Shown: positions 1 through 7,234, counted from the first letter of the stretch. The stretch is 7,851 nucleotides of DNA from Thermohalobaculum sp039026295 (GCA_039026295.1 JBCCMP010000246.1:1-7851), one strand, 5' to 3'. Notes: generated by a model from the sequence alone, not told the origin. Numbers and translations are program-made.

Positions 1-2444
1 CTCATATTCGCTGGCCGGGTGGGATCGTCGCCGAAGACGGGATCGACACGGACAATGACGGCGTGCGCGACCCTGTCTATGCGCTGACGCATCCGGACAT
101 CGTCGCAAACTGGCCCATGGGCGGACAGGACCGTCCCGGTCTGACTGCGATGTTCGAGCAGGCGGTCTCCGCCGAGTCCAGCTTTGCCATGCTGATCCCC
201 ACATCGACTTATGTGCAGACAGGCATTGACCAGGGCCGCGAGGCCGGGGTCGCGCAAGCCCGGGCAGACATACGTGCCTTCGTAGAACGCATGGCAGCCG
301 GTGAATTCGGTGATGTGCCGTCTGACCTGACGCTGGAGATCGGCAGCGAGTACTATGCCACCCGCGTCTGGAAGTCGAAAACCGACAAAGCAGATTTGCC
401 CACCCGTTTCGGCGAGATCTTCGCGGCTCAGGTCGACGAGGTCGCCAAGACGATTGCCGATTTGAATGCCAATGGCCAAAATCCGCTGGGCATCGACCCC
501 ATGCTCGCGGTGCAGATGGGCCGGTTCCAATCTGCCGACGACGTCGGGAACAGCAACGGTCAATTTACTGACAATCAGGCCTTCATCGACGCCTTCAATT
601 CAGCCGGAGCGCTCGACCAGATCGATGCATTGATATGGCATCGCTATGTGCCAAGCTTCGATCGCATCGGACTTTACACCGAACGTCCAGTGGCCGGTGG
701 ATACTCCGATGCCCAGAACAGCCTTTTCCAGACCAGCTGGGATCTCTGGTCCGGGGCGACAGGACGCGATCTTGATCTCGTCGCGGGATGGATGTCTCCG
801 GCCATTCAAAGAAACAGTAACCCTGAGTTTGGCGCGCCGGGGCTGAGCAACATCTTGCAGATGTTCGCGACCATGGTCGACCTCGGGGCAGATGTCGCGT
901 CGGTCTATGGCCTTGGGGTTCAATGGTCAGGGACGCTTGCCTATCGCGATGAGGTTTTCCTGGGCGGTCAGCTTTATCAGATGATGAGCGAGGCGTTGGC
1001 CGGGACCTATCTGCACGATGGCTATCAGGCAAACCTGTCTCCGCTGGAGGGAGGTGCCTACCGGCAAACAACAGATGTGAATTCCTACGTCTTCGAAGAT
1101 TCTTCCAAACTGGTCATCTTCCTTGCCGCCCGCGATCTCCCGGGGCAGGCGACGCACACCATCTCGGTCGATCAGGCGGTTTCGTATGCATGGGCTCAGC
1201 ACCTCTGGGACCCGGGGGAGCTTGACGTAATCTCGACACAGCAGGTCGGGGTCGTGGGCGAGACGCGATCCTCCGGCCCTCTCCAGATCTCGCAGACGGC
1301 CACTGGTGCGCAAATTTCGGTCACGTTCAGCCACGACTTTGAGGTGATCCGGCTGATCCTGGCGAAAGAGACGGGCGGAGAGGCAGGCGTCTTCCTGCGC
1401 GGCGGCGCAGATGACGATGTTCTGACGGGCGGCTTGGGGGACGACCGTCTGGAAGGCATGGCCGGCGATGACACTCTGACTGCCGGGGCAGGGACAGATC
1501 TGGTGGATGGCGGCGCAGGCACGGATCTTCTGCGACTGGATGCGCCACGCACGGCTTGGCGGATCGATGTTTCAGAGGACGGGAATACGGTCGTTTTGAC
1601 CGGCCAGGGCAACGCGATCGAAGCGCGCGGCGTAGAAGTCTTCGAATTCGGCGGCGAACAGATCGGTCGGGCGGACCTTCTTGCCAGCAATCTGATCAGT
1701 CTGCCGGGGACGGCAGGAAACGATCGGATCAATGGCACAAATGCCGATGAACATCTGGATGGCCTTGGCGGGGATGACCGGCTTTATGGCCAGGATGGCA
1801 ATGACCGGCTTACCGACGGCGCGGGCCGGGACAATCTCTTTGGCGGAGCAGGCGCCGACACCTTCGCCATGAGCAACGACAGTGACGCGGATTCGATCAA
1901 GGACTTTCAGAATGGCAGCGACCGCATCGATCTCTCTGCTTGGAATGTATACGCTCTGGACCAACTTGAACTGTCAGCCCACAAGTCCGGCAAGACCATC
2001 CTCCGCTTCGATGATGAAGTTCTGGCGATTTCCCATGCCTCCGGTGGTGGCCTGACCGATCTCGACACGTCGGACTTCATCTTCGCCGAGAGACCGGTGA
2101 ATAAAGTCACGCTAACCGGTACCGCAGCCGACGACAGACTGATCGGAACAGCAGCGGATGAGATTTTGATCGACGGCGGTGGCCGGGACAATTTGTTCGG
2201 CAAGGTCGGCGCGGATGTCTTCGTACTTGTGGCGGATGGCGATGCCGATGCGATCAAGGACTTTGACGCGGGTCAGGATCTTATCGACGTATCCGCATGG
2301 GGCGTGAGCTATGCCGACCTAGAAATCAGCTTGCATCACACAGGGAAGGCCATCGTTCGGTCAGGCGACGAGGCTTTGTCGGTCAACGACGGGGCCTGGG
2401 CCATGTCGCTTTCTGATCTTCTTGAGGACGCCTTCATCTTCTAG
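1..2444 (+). CDS. RTX-type calcium-binding secreted protein with glycoside-hydrolase-like N-terminal region (5' partial)
   Basis: The frame is open from the left edge (first full codon at 3), so the true start lies outside the window. The GTG at 63 is not a believable start because homology-like sequence (an RWPGG motif and a DTDNDGVRD calcium-type loop) lies before it. Numbering residues from that GTG, about 1-330 look like a clan-A glycoside-hydrolase barrel: EIGSEYY at 92-98 sits where such enzymes carry a GNE acid/base motif, and IWHRYVP at 191-197 resembles a strand-end histidine motif. Residues about 446-490 and 548-590 hold GGxGxDxLx nonapeptides that bind calcium in a beta-roll. Two related C-terminal modules follow (548-674 and 684-793), each ending in FIF, as in substrates of type I (ABC/MFP/TolC-like) secretion. 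No signal peptide can be judged. The protein is probably exported and extracellular. Its activity is uncertain, because the usual nucleophile position appears to be Gly242 (AGW instead of a TEW/SEW-like motif). RTX assignment is firm; the hydrolase fold is an inference. Confidence 0.85.
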   Translation, partial: HIRWPGGIVAEDGIDTDNDGVRDPVYALTHPDIVANWPMGGQDRPGLTAMFEQAVSAESSFAMLIPTSTYVQTGIDQGREAGVAQARADIRAFVERMAAGEFGDVPSDLTLEIGSEYYATRVWKSKTDKADLPTRFGEIFAAQVDEVAKTIADLNANGQNPLGIDPMLAVQMGRFQSADDVGNSNGQFTDNQAFIDAFNSAGALDQIDALIWHRYVPSFDRIGLYTERPVAGGYSDAQNSLFQTSWDLWSGATGRDLDLVAGWMSPAIQRNSNPEFGAPGLSNILQMFATMVDLGADVASVYGLGVQWSGTLAYRDEVFLGGQLYQMMSEALAGTYLHDGYQANLSPLEGGAYRQTTDVNSYVFEDSSKLVIFLAARDLPGQATHTISVDQAVSYAWAQHLWDPGELDVISTQQVGVVGETRSSGPLQISQTATGAQISVTFSHDFEVIRLILAKETGGEAGVFLRGGADDDVLTGGLGDDRLEGMAGDDTLTAGAGTDLVDGGAGTDLLRLDAPRTAWRIDVSEDGNTVVLTGQGNAIEARGVEVFEFGGEQIGRADLLASNLISLPGTAGNDRINGTNADEHLDGLGGDDRLYGQDGNDRLTDGAGRDNLFGGAGADTFAMSNDSDADSIKDFQNGSDRIDLSAWNVYALDQLELSAHKSGKTILRFDDEVLAISHASGGGLTDLDTSDFIFAERPVNKVTLTGTAADDRLIGTAADEILIDGGGRDNLFGKVGADVFVLVADGDADAIKDFDAGQDLIDVSAWGVSYADLEISLHHTGKAIVRSGDEALSVNDGAWAMSLSDLLEDAFIF
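1704..2441 (+). repeat. Tandem duplication of the RTX C-terminal secretion module
   Basis: Two diverged copies are visible in the protein. Copy 1 covers about 1704-2084 and copy 2 about 2112-2441. Both start with a TGTAxxDRxxGTxADE block, continue with GRDNLFGxxGADxF, DADxIKDFxxGxDxIDxSAW and HxxGKxIxR, and end in FIF. Copy 1 has an extra pair of nonapeptides (GLGGDDRLYGQDGNDRL) that copy 2 lacks. Only the second FIF is at the true C-terminus, where a type I secretion signal normally acts. The duplication is read directly from the translation; functional equivalence of the two copies is not established. Confidence 0.75.
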
Positions 2445-2445
2445 C

Positions 2446-2468
2446 ACGTGCCACTTGGTGGCCAACGT
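2446..2468. terminator. Hairpin between convergent genes, possible bidirectional terminator
   Basis: Starting two bases after the RTX stop codon, ACGTGCCAC (2446-2454) can pair with GTGGC (2458-2462) plus ACGT (2465-2468). This makes a 9-bp stem with a TTG loop and a 2-nt CA bulge. It lies in the 44-nt gap between two convergent genes, where a shared terminator is expected. No T-run follows on either strand, so it is not a canonical intrinsic terminator. Confidence 0.35.
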
Positions 2469-2488
2469 CACCGGCTTTCGAAGCAGGC

Positions 2489-4282
2489 TCATCGACCCAC
2501 CGCATAAGCCTGCATGAACCGCGGTGTGGCGGCAGCCCGGACCATCCCGTCCGGCATGAAACCCGCAGCGCATAGACGGCCCAGAGACCAGGCATCCTGA
2601 GTGATCACGCTGTGCCCACGTTCGGCGAGTGAGACGCGCACATGTTCGGGAAAACGGTCTTCGATATGCAGAGCGCCGGGTGTGAAATGGCGCGGCGCGA
2701 ACGAATACACATAGTGGCCGGAGTGGAACAGCGGAGCATCAATCGCTGCCTGCAGGTTCATGCCCTGGCATAGGTGTCGCAGCAGCAGGCTGCATGCCCA
2801 CTGGTCCTGCTGATCACCCCCTGGCGAGCCAAGACCGAGGATCGGCTTCCCGTCCTTTGTGATCACGGTTGGCGTCAGTGTTGTACGTGGTCTGCGCCCC
2901 GGTGCCAGATGGGACGGCATCCGCTGATCAAGCCAGTACATTTGCCCGCGCGTGGTGATGTTGAAGCCAAGCCCCGGTACTGCGGGCGCTGATTGCAGCC
3001 AGCCACCGGAAGGTGTGGCAGAGACGAGGTTACCAGCCGCATCGACCACATCCAGATGACAGGTATCGCCCTCGACATCCGGTAGATCTGCAAAAGTCGG
3101 TTCACCAACGCCTGCGGGCATGTTTTCGGGGTCTGCTGCCAGTTCTGCCAAAAGCGCTGCACGGTTCTGCCCGTCACGAAGGGGATCTCCAGGCGACAAA
3201 TGCAAATCAGCGCTGTCGGCAATCCCTGCAGCGCGCCGAGCGATGTAGGCGGGGTCAAGCAGTGCGTCCATCGGTACATCAACGAAGTCTGGATCACCAA
3301 AGTACGCGTCCCGGTCGGCAAGGGAGAGTTTAAGAGCCTCGGCAATCAGGTGAACATATTTGTCGCTCGTCGGGTCGATATCCGCGATGCCGCGTTCTTC
3401 CAGAATCTTCAATACCTGCAGCAGGTATGGCCCCTGTCCCCATGGGCCGGTCTTGTGAACAGTGACACCATGGAAATCGGTATTTACGGTCCCTTCCCAG
3501 GTTGGAGACCAATCCGCCATGTCTTGCCCGGTCAGCAATCCGGTGCAGTGGTTCCCGCCACCATCCGCTTGCTCTGTCCGGTAGAATGCGTCGATAGCCT
3601 CCGCCACGAAGCCCTGATACCAGGCATGTTGCGCCGCCTCGATCTGCGCTACGCGGTCCGGTCCAACTGCTTCGGCTTCCGTCAGAACACGGCTGTAGGT
3701 CTCAGCAATCTGCGGCTGGGCCGAACGTTCCTGCGGTCGAGGCAGACGACCGCCAGGCGTCCAGACCTCTGCGGAATGGAGCCAATGATTGCGGAAAAGC
3801 GGTGCCGAAGCGTGGATCGACTCCGCCGCGCGGTGGGGCAGGGTGTAGCCGTTTGCTGCGTAGCCGATGGCGGGCTCCAGCACCTCTCGAAGGTGCATGG
3901 TGCCGCATTCGGCCAGCAGAGCCATCCATGCCCCGAAGGCCCCGGGTACCACGGCCGGGGCAAGACCCATGCCTGGCATCCGGTCGTAGCCCATGGCCCG
4001 CAGCCGCTCGATGGTCGCAGCGGCGGGGGCAACGCCCTGACCACACAGCACGCGCGGCTGATCCCATCCCTTCGCCTGGGCGATTATGGGCACCTCGCCG
4101 CCGGGCCCATTTAGGTGAGGCTCCACAATTTGCAGTGTAAAGCCGGTCGCCACGGCGGCATCGAAAGCGTTTCCGCCTTTTTCTAAGATGCCGAAGCCAA
4201 CTGTCGAGGCGAGCCAATGCGTGCTTGTCACCGCTCCGAAAGAGCCACGGATTTCTGGCCGGGTGGTAAATGCCTGCGTCAT
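2489..4282 (-). CDS. Gamma-glutamyltransferase-family Ntn-hydrolase (substrate uncertain)
   Basis: This 597-residue protein belongs to the Ggt family of self-cleaving N-terminal-nucleophile hydrolases. Family marks are GNAFDAAVATGF (38-48) and HLIAEALKLSLADRDAYFGDPDF (311-333). The processing site is GDTCHLDVVDAAGN (405-418), with Thr407 as the predicted cleavage point and catalytic nucleophile. The resulting small subunit would be 191 residues, the usual size. There is no N-terminal signal peptide, unlike periplasmic Ggt, so it is probably cytoplasmic. Pocket positions differ from E. coli Ggt: the RExAP arginine motif is replaced by CGQGVAP (80-86), the NNEMDDFS segment reads TTRGQMYWLDQ (443-453), and the serine pair after GSPGG is DQQDQ. 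A true glutathione transpeptidase is therefore doubtful; a related amidase, such as the HpxW oxamate amidohydrolase branch, is an alternative. The ATG at 4282 is preceded by GGGGTG and lies 15 nt after the FKBP stop, indicating co-transcription. Family is firm, substrate unknown. Confidence 0.9.
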   Translation of the reverse strand: MTQAFTTRPEIRGSFGAVTSTHWLASTVGFGILEKGGNAFDAAVATGFTLQIVEPHLNGPGGEVPIIAQAKGWDQPRVLCGQGVAPAAATIERLRAMGYDRMPGMGLAPAVVPGAFGAWMALLAECGTMHLREVLEPAIGYAANGYTLPHRAAESIHASAPLFRNHWLHSAEVWTPGGRLPRPQERSAQPQIAETYSRVLTEAEAVGPDRVAQIEAAQHAWYQGFVAEAIDAFYRTEQADGGGNHCTGLLTGQDMADWSPTWEGTVNTDFHGVTVHKTGPWGQGPYLLQVLKILEERGIADIDPTSDKYVHLIAEALKLSLADRDAYFGDPDFVDVPMDALLDPAYIARRAAGIADSADLHLSPGDPLRDGQNRAALLAELAADPENMPAGVGEPTFADLPDVEGDTCHLDVVDAAGNLVSATPSGGWLQSAPAVPGLGFNITTRGQMYWLDQRMPSHLAPGRRPRTTLTPTVITKDGKPILGLGSPGGDQQDQWACSLLLRHLCQGMNLQAAIDAPLFHSGHYVYSFAPRHFTPGALHIEDRFPEHVRVSLAERGHSVITQDAWSLGRLCAAGFMPDGMVRAAATPRFMQAYAVGR

Positions 4283-4297
4283 GACACCCCAACGAAT

Positions 4298-5008
4298 CTA
4301 TTTGATCTCGATCAACTCGATTTCAAAGCGCAGGGTTTCATTCGGGCCGATTTCGCCGCCTGCACCTCGTTCACCGTAGGCAAGGTCGGCTGGGATCCAG
4401 ACCTCATAGGTCTCCCCAACCTTCATCAGTTGCAGAACTTCAGTCCACCCCTTGATGACGCCTGTGACCGGGAAGGACGCCGGGCTGCCACGATCCCGGC
4501 TGGAATCGAACTTGGTGCCGTCGAGCAGTGTGCCGGTGTAGTGGGCGACAACAGTGTTCTCCAGCGTCGGGCTGCCGCCTCCCTCAACGGCTGTGATCAC
4601 CCGGTACTGCAGGCCGCTCTCGGTGGTGGTTATGCCGTCCTTCGCTCCGTTTTCGGCCAGGAACGCTGCGCCGGCGGCTAGGTTCTCTGCCGCGGCTTTT
4701 TCCGCCTCTTCCAACGCACGTGCCTGGATGACTGTCGAAAGTTCCTGAAAGGCGGCCTGACCTTCTTCCATCGTTATGCGCGGCTCGTTGCCTGCGATAC
4801 GATCCGTCAAGGCCTGAACCACCAGATTGAGATCGACATCTTCTGCCACGCCCAATTCGTCCAGATTGCGCAGAAGCTGCATTCCAAATGCGTAAGAGAC
4901 AATTTCCTTTGTTCCTTCGGGCTTCGCCAGATCCTGAGCCTTGGCGGGCAGCATTGCCGGAAACATGACAGTTCCGGCCAAAAGAATGGCGGTAAGCGGC
5001 TTGCGCAT
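4298..5008 (-). CDS. Periplasmic FKBP-type peptidyl-prolyl cis-trans isomerase (FkpA/Mip-like)
   Basis: This 236-residue protein catalyses cis-trans isomerisation of prolyl bonds, probably as a folding helper in the periplasm. The ATG at 5008 is chosen because GGGGAG lies 6 nt upstream and a Sec signal peptide begins there: MRK, a hydrophobic core, then AKA, with predicted cleavage after residue 24. An open frame continuing upstream to 5107 would bury that signal. Residues about 28-126 form a helical, charged N-terminal region typical of Mip/FkpA dimerisation domains. Residues about 131-236 are the FKBP domain. The active-site set of FKBP12 is all present: Tyr157, Phe167, Asp168, Val184, Ile185, Trp188, Tyr211 and Phe228. 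It lies 120 nt after ornithine cyclodeaminase and 15 nt before the Ggt-like gene, so it probably heads a two-gene unit. The link to arginine metabolism is not obvious. Confidence 0.93.
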   Translation of the reverse strand: MRKPLTAILLAGTVMFPAMLPAKAQDLAKPEGTKEIVSYAFGMQLLRNLDELGVAEDVDLNLVVQALTDRIAGNEPRITMEEGQAAFQELSTVIQARALEEAEKAAAENLAAGAAFLAENGAKDGITTTESGLQYRVITAVEGGGSPTLENTVVAHYTGTLLDGTKFDSSRDRGSPASFPVTGVIKGWTEVLQLMKVGETYEVWIPADLAYGERGAGGEIGPNETLRFEIELIEIK

Positions 5009-5014
5009 CGGGTT

Positions 5015-5020
5015 CTCCCC
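5015..5020 (-). promoter_or_regulatory. Ribosome binding site deciding the FKBP start
   Basis: On the minus strand the sequence is GGGGAG, 6 nt before the ATG at 5008. This supports that start over the upstream in-frame ATGs at 5038 and 5107, which would add residues ahead of a good signal peptide. Confidence 0.7.
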
Positions 5021-5053
5021 TCGGGTTGGCGTCCCCATCGTCGGGGAAGCGTT

Positions 5054-5082
5054 TGCATACGATCGTCGTTTCCATCCGACAA
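5054..5082 (-). promoter_or_regulatory. Weak candidate promoter for the FKBP/Ggt-like unit
   Basis: In the 120-nt gap after ornithine cyclodeaminase, the minus strand carries TTGTCG (5082-5077) and TATGCA (5059-5054) with a 17-nt spacer. That matches 4/6 and 3/6 of the sigma70 consensus. Transcription would start near 5047, leaving a leader of about 40 nt that could form a small TCCCC/GGGGA hairpin (5032-5047). The matches are weak. Read-through from the arginase operon is an equally good explanation. Confidence 0.22.
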
Positions 5083-5128
5083 CCGCCCGGTGCGCGTGAC
5101 CGGTCAACCTTTCGGGAATGGGAAGGGG

Positions 5129-6208
5129 CTAGGCCGCCGCTTCGATCTTGCGGCGCGTCACCATGCCGAACAGATCGCGCGGATCGTCAGGATCGGCCAG
5201 CATGTCCAGCGGCTGATAGAAAGGGTGGGCGTTCAATTGGCTATGCACATAACGCAGCGCTGAAAAATCCTCGATCGCGAAGCCGACGCTGTCGAACAGT
5301 GTGATCTGATCGGCAGCGGTGCGGCCCGGCACGTCGCCGTTCAAGACGCGCCAGATTTCTGTGACGGGGTGGTCTGCAGCCAACTGCTGGATCTCCCCCT
5401 CGACCCGGGTCTGCTCGGGAAACTCGACGAAGATATCAGATCGCAGCAGTATATCCCGGTGCAGTTCTGTCTTGCCCGGGCAGTCACCGCCAATGGCGTT
5501 GATATGAACACCCGGGCCAACCATGTTGTCGCCTAGGATCGTTGCGAATTGCTTGTCGGCGGTGCAGGTCGTGATGATGTCAGCGCCCTCCACCGCACCG
5601 GCCGCATCCGTGCACGAAACAACTTTCATGCCCAGCGCAGACAGGTTGCGTGCAGCTTTTCGGGTCGCCGCCGGATCAATGTCATAAAGACGTATCGTCT
5701 CCACGCCACACAGCGCGCGGAAGGCCAGCGCCTGGAACTCACACTGTGCCCCGTTTCCGATGATTGCCATCGTCTCAGCGTTCTTCGGGGCGAGATAGGA
5801 GCCAACCAGCGCAGAGGTTGCCGCCGTCCGCAGTGCTGTCAGCACCGTCATCTCCGACACCATCGCCGGATAGCCGGTGGCCACATCGGCCAGAACGCCG
5901 AAGGCGATGACTGTCTGGTGTCCGTCCCGGATGTTCTTGGGATGGCAGTTGACGAACTTGAAGCCATAGTGTTGATCGTCAGCGGTTGGCATCAGTTCGA
6001 TCACACCATCGCGGGAATGGGCCGCGACGCGCGGTGTCTTCGTGAACTCGGGCCACCGTTTGATGTCCGCCTCGATCGTTCGCGCAATCTCCACCAGCAT
6101 CCGCTCGACGCCGATTGTGTTGACCAGTCGCATCATGTTGTCGACGGAGACGAACGGCACGAAGGCCAATGGCGATGGTGCAGGGTTTTGCTGTGCAGAT
6201 TTGGTCAT
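5129..6208 (-). CDS. ocd: Ornithine cyclodeaminase
   Basis: This 359-residue enzyme of the ornithine cyclodeaminase/mu-crystallin family converts L-ornithine to L-proline and ammonia, using bound NAD in a hydride-borrowing cycle (EC 4.3.1.12). The length is close to the Pseudomonas putida enzyme (about 350). Visible signature residues are Lys84 in KFVNCHPKN, Arg127 in ALRTAAT, the dinucleotide-binding IIGNGAQCEFQ (149-159), and Asp242 in INAIGGDCPGKTELH (236-250). These correspond to the P. putida substrate and catalytic residues Lys69, Arg112 and Asp228. The GGDCPGKTE motif argues for true ornithine cyclodeaminase rather than alanine dehydrogenase or other family members. The ATG at 6208 overlaps the arginase stop (ATGA) and GGGAG lies 9 nt upstream, so it is translationally coupled to arginase and uses its product. 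One small variation is Cys156 where the P. putida motif has Ser. Confidence 0.95.
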   Translation of the reverse strand: MTKSAQQNPAPSPLAFVPFVSVDNMMRLVNTIGVERMLVEIARTIEADIKRWPEFTKTPRVAAHSRDGVIELMPTADDQHYGFKFVNCHPKNIRDGHQTVIAFGVLADVATGYPAMVSEMTVLTALRTAATSALVGSYLAPKNAETMAIIGNGAQCEFQALAFRALCGVETIRLYDIDPAATRKAARNLSALGMKVVSCTDAAGAVEGADIITTCTADKQFATILGDNMVGPGVHINAIGGDCPGKTELHRDILLRSDIFVEFPEQTRVEGEIQQLAADHPVTEIWRVLNGDVPGRTAADQITLFDSVGFAIEDFSALRYVHSQLNAHPFYQPLDMLADPDDPRDLFGMVTRRKIEAAA

Positions 6209-7137
6209 GAGCGATAGCTCCCGGTTGGTCGGTCAAGGATTGTGCGACCAAAGAGACTTGCGACCAGATCGCAGATCAGGTGCGCCGTCCGGCCGCGTTC
6301 GTCGAGGAACGGGTTGAGTTCGACAAGGTCCAGCGAGGTCACAAGGCCACTGTCATGCAGCAACTCCATGATCAGATGCGCTTCTCGGAACGTGGCACCG
6401 CCCGGTACCGTTGTCCCCACGGCCGGCGCGATGCTGGGGTCCAGAAAATCGACGTCGAAGCTCACATGCAGGTGGCCATTTGCGGCCCTGACCCTTTCCA
6501 GGAACGCTTTCAATGGTCCTGCAACGCCAACCTCGTCAATGGTCCGCATGTCGATAGCTGTCAGCTCTCTGCCCGCGATGTGGCTGCGCTCTGCCGGGTC
6601 GACCGACCGCAGGCCCATCATCAGTATGTCGGCCGGGTTGACCGTCGCGTTGAGCGCAGGAAACGGGTCGAACCCGTTTGCGCCGGTGAAATAGGCGACC
6701 GGCACACCGTGAAGGTTTCCAGAGGTCGTCGTGTCCAGCGTGTGGATGTCGGGATGTGCATCCAGCCACAGGACGAACAGCGGCCTGCCCGCTTCCATCG
6801 CCCTTGCTGCCAGCGCAGGCACAGTCCCGGCTGAAAGCGTGTGGTCTCCACCCATGAAGATCGGCACATCGTCGGCGCGAACCATTTGAGGGGCTTCGCG
6901 CATCAGGGCTTCGATCCAGGCAGCAGCCTCGTCCAGATTACGCAACGCAGCGTTCTGGTGCTGCCGTGGTGCGACCGTTGTCAGCGCCAGATCGCCGAGG
7001 TCCTGAACATCGAGACCCTGAGACGTGAGTATACCAGCCAGACCTGCGGTCCGGATCGCGGCTGGCCCCATCAGGCAACCCGCTTGACTGGCACCGCATT
7101 GCATGGGAACGCCAAGAATTTGACACCTGTTTGCCAT
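6205..7137 (-). CDS. rocF: Arginase
   Basis: This 310-residue ureohydrolase splits L-arginine into L-ornithine and urea (EC 3.5.3.1), with a dimanganese centre in the cytoplasm. Metal-binding motifs are complete: GGDHT with His99, DAHPD with Asp126, His128 and Asp130, and SFDVDFLDP with Asp228 and Asp230. SGNLHG (139-144) matches the arginase substrate-binding SxN segment, and Glu273 in VELNP matches the conserved C-terminal glutamate. These features favour arginase over agmatinase. The start at 7137 (MANRCQILGVP) is chosen because the first beta strand of the family begins right after it. In-frame ATGs further upstream (7221, 7242) would run through the AT-rich control region. No good ribosome binding site sits directly before the chosen ATG. 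It is the first gene of the operon with ornithine cyclodeaminase and is divergent from an Lrp-family regulator. Confidence 0.94.
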   Translation of the reverse strand: MANRCQILGVPMQCGASQAGCLMGPAAIRTAGLAGILTSQGLDVQDLGDLALTTVAPRQHQNAALRNLDEAAAWIEALMREAPQMVRADDVPIFMGGDHTLSAGTVPALAARAMEAGRPLFVLWLDAHPDIHTLDTTTSGNLHGVPVAYFTGANGFDPFPALNATVNPADILMMGLRSVDPAERSHIAGRELTAIDMRTIDEVGVAGPLKAFLERVRAANGHLHVSFDVDFLDPSIAPAVGTTVPGGATFREAHLIMELLHDSGLVTSLDLVELNPFLDERGRTAHLICDLVASLFGRTILDRPTGSYRS

Positions 7138-7205
7138 GCTCGGATGGCCCCCCGATCTTCTTTGACTCTCCTTTGATCCTGTCGTCCTGCACTGCGCCTT
7201 GGCAG

Positions 7206-7234
7206 TTGATTTATTGCGCATTATTGCCAATAAT
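7206..7234 (+). promoter_or_regulatory. Candidate sigma70-type promoter for the Lrp-family gene
   Basis: TTGATT (7206-7211) and AATAAT (7229-7234) are separated by 17 nt, matching 4/6 and 5/6 of the housekeeping consensus. Transcription would begin near 7241, giving a leader of about 24 nt to the ATG at 7265. The -10 box lies inside the right arm of the palindrome, which suggests autoregulation. A second option uses TTGCCA (7224-7229) with GATAAG (7246-7251). Confidence 0.45.
7211..7234. promoter_or_regulatory. Putative Lrp-family operator: palindrome with phased direct repeat
   Basis: ATTATTG (7220-7226), a single C, and CAATAAT (7228-7234) form a perfect 15-bp inverted repeat. The heptamer TTATTGC also occurs twice, at 7211 and 7221, exactly 10 bp apart, so both copies face the same side of the helix. 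The symmetric TGCGCA (7215-7220) lies between them. AT-rich dyads of about 15 bp in the divergent promoter of the regulator's own gene are typical of Lrp/AsnC binding sites. Binding here is inferred. Confidence 0.5.

Noticed and set aside
1196..1738. 180-codon open frame on the - strand opposite the RTX repeats
   Set aside because: The Ser/Arg/Pro-rich translation is the mirror of Gly/Asp repeat codons and has no domain.
3200..4114. 304-codon open frame on the + strand inside the Ggt-like gene
   Set aside because: It is fully antisense to a gene with strong family motifs. Its translation has no recognisable domain and shows composition typical of an opposite-strand shadow frame in GC-rich DNA.
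4283..4297. Search for a terminator or promoter between FKBP and the Ggt-like gene
   Set aside because: The gap is only 15 nt and holds just a GGGGTG ribosome-site-like run.
5032..5047. TCCCC/GGGGA hairpin upstream of FKBP as a riboswitch or thermosensor
   Set aside because: A single 5-bp stem with no conserved riboswitch elements is common by chance at this GC content.
5009..5107. N-terminal extension of the FKBP frame to the ATG at 5107
   Set aside because: It would place 33 non-homologous residues ahead of a good signal peptide. The ATG at 5008 has a well-placed GGGGAG.
5549..6217. 222-codon open frame on the + strand opposite ornithine cyclodeaminase
   Set aside because: It is antisense to a clear enzyme gene, rich in Arg and His and without domains, so it is a shadow frame.
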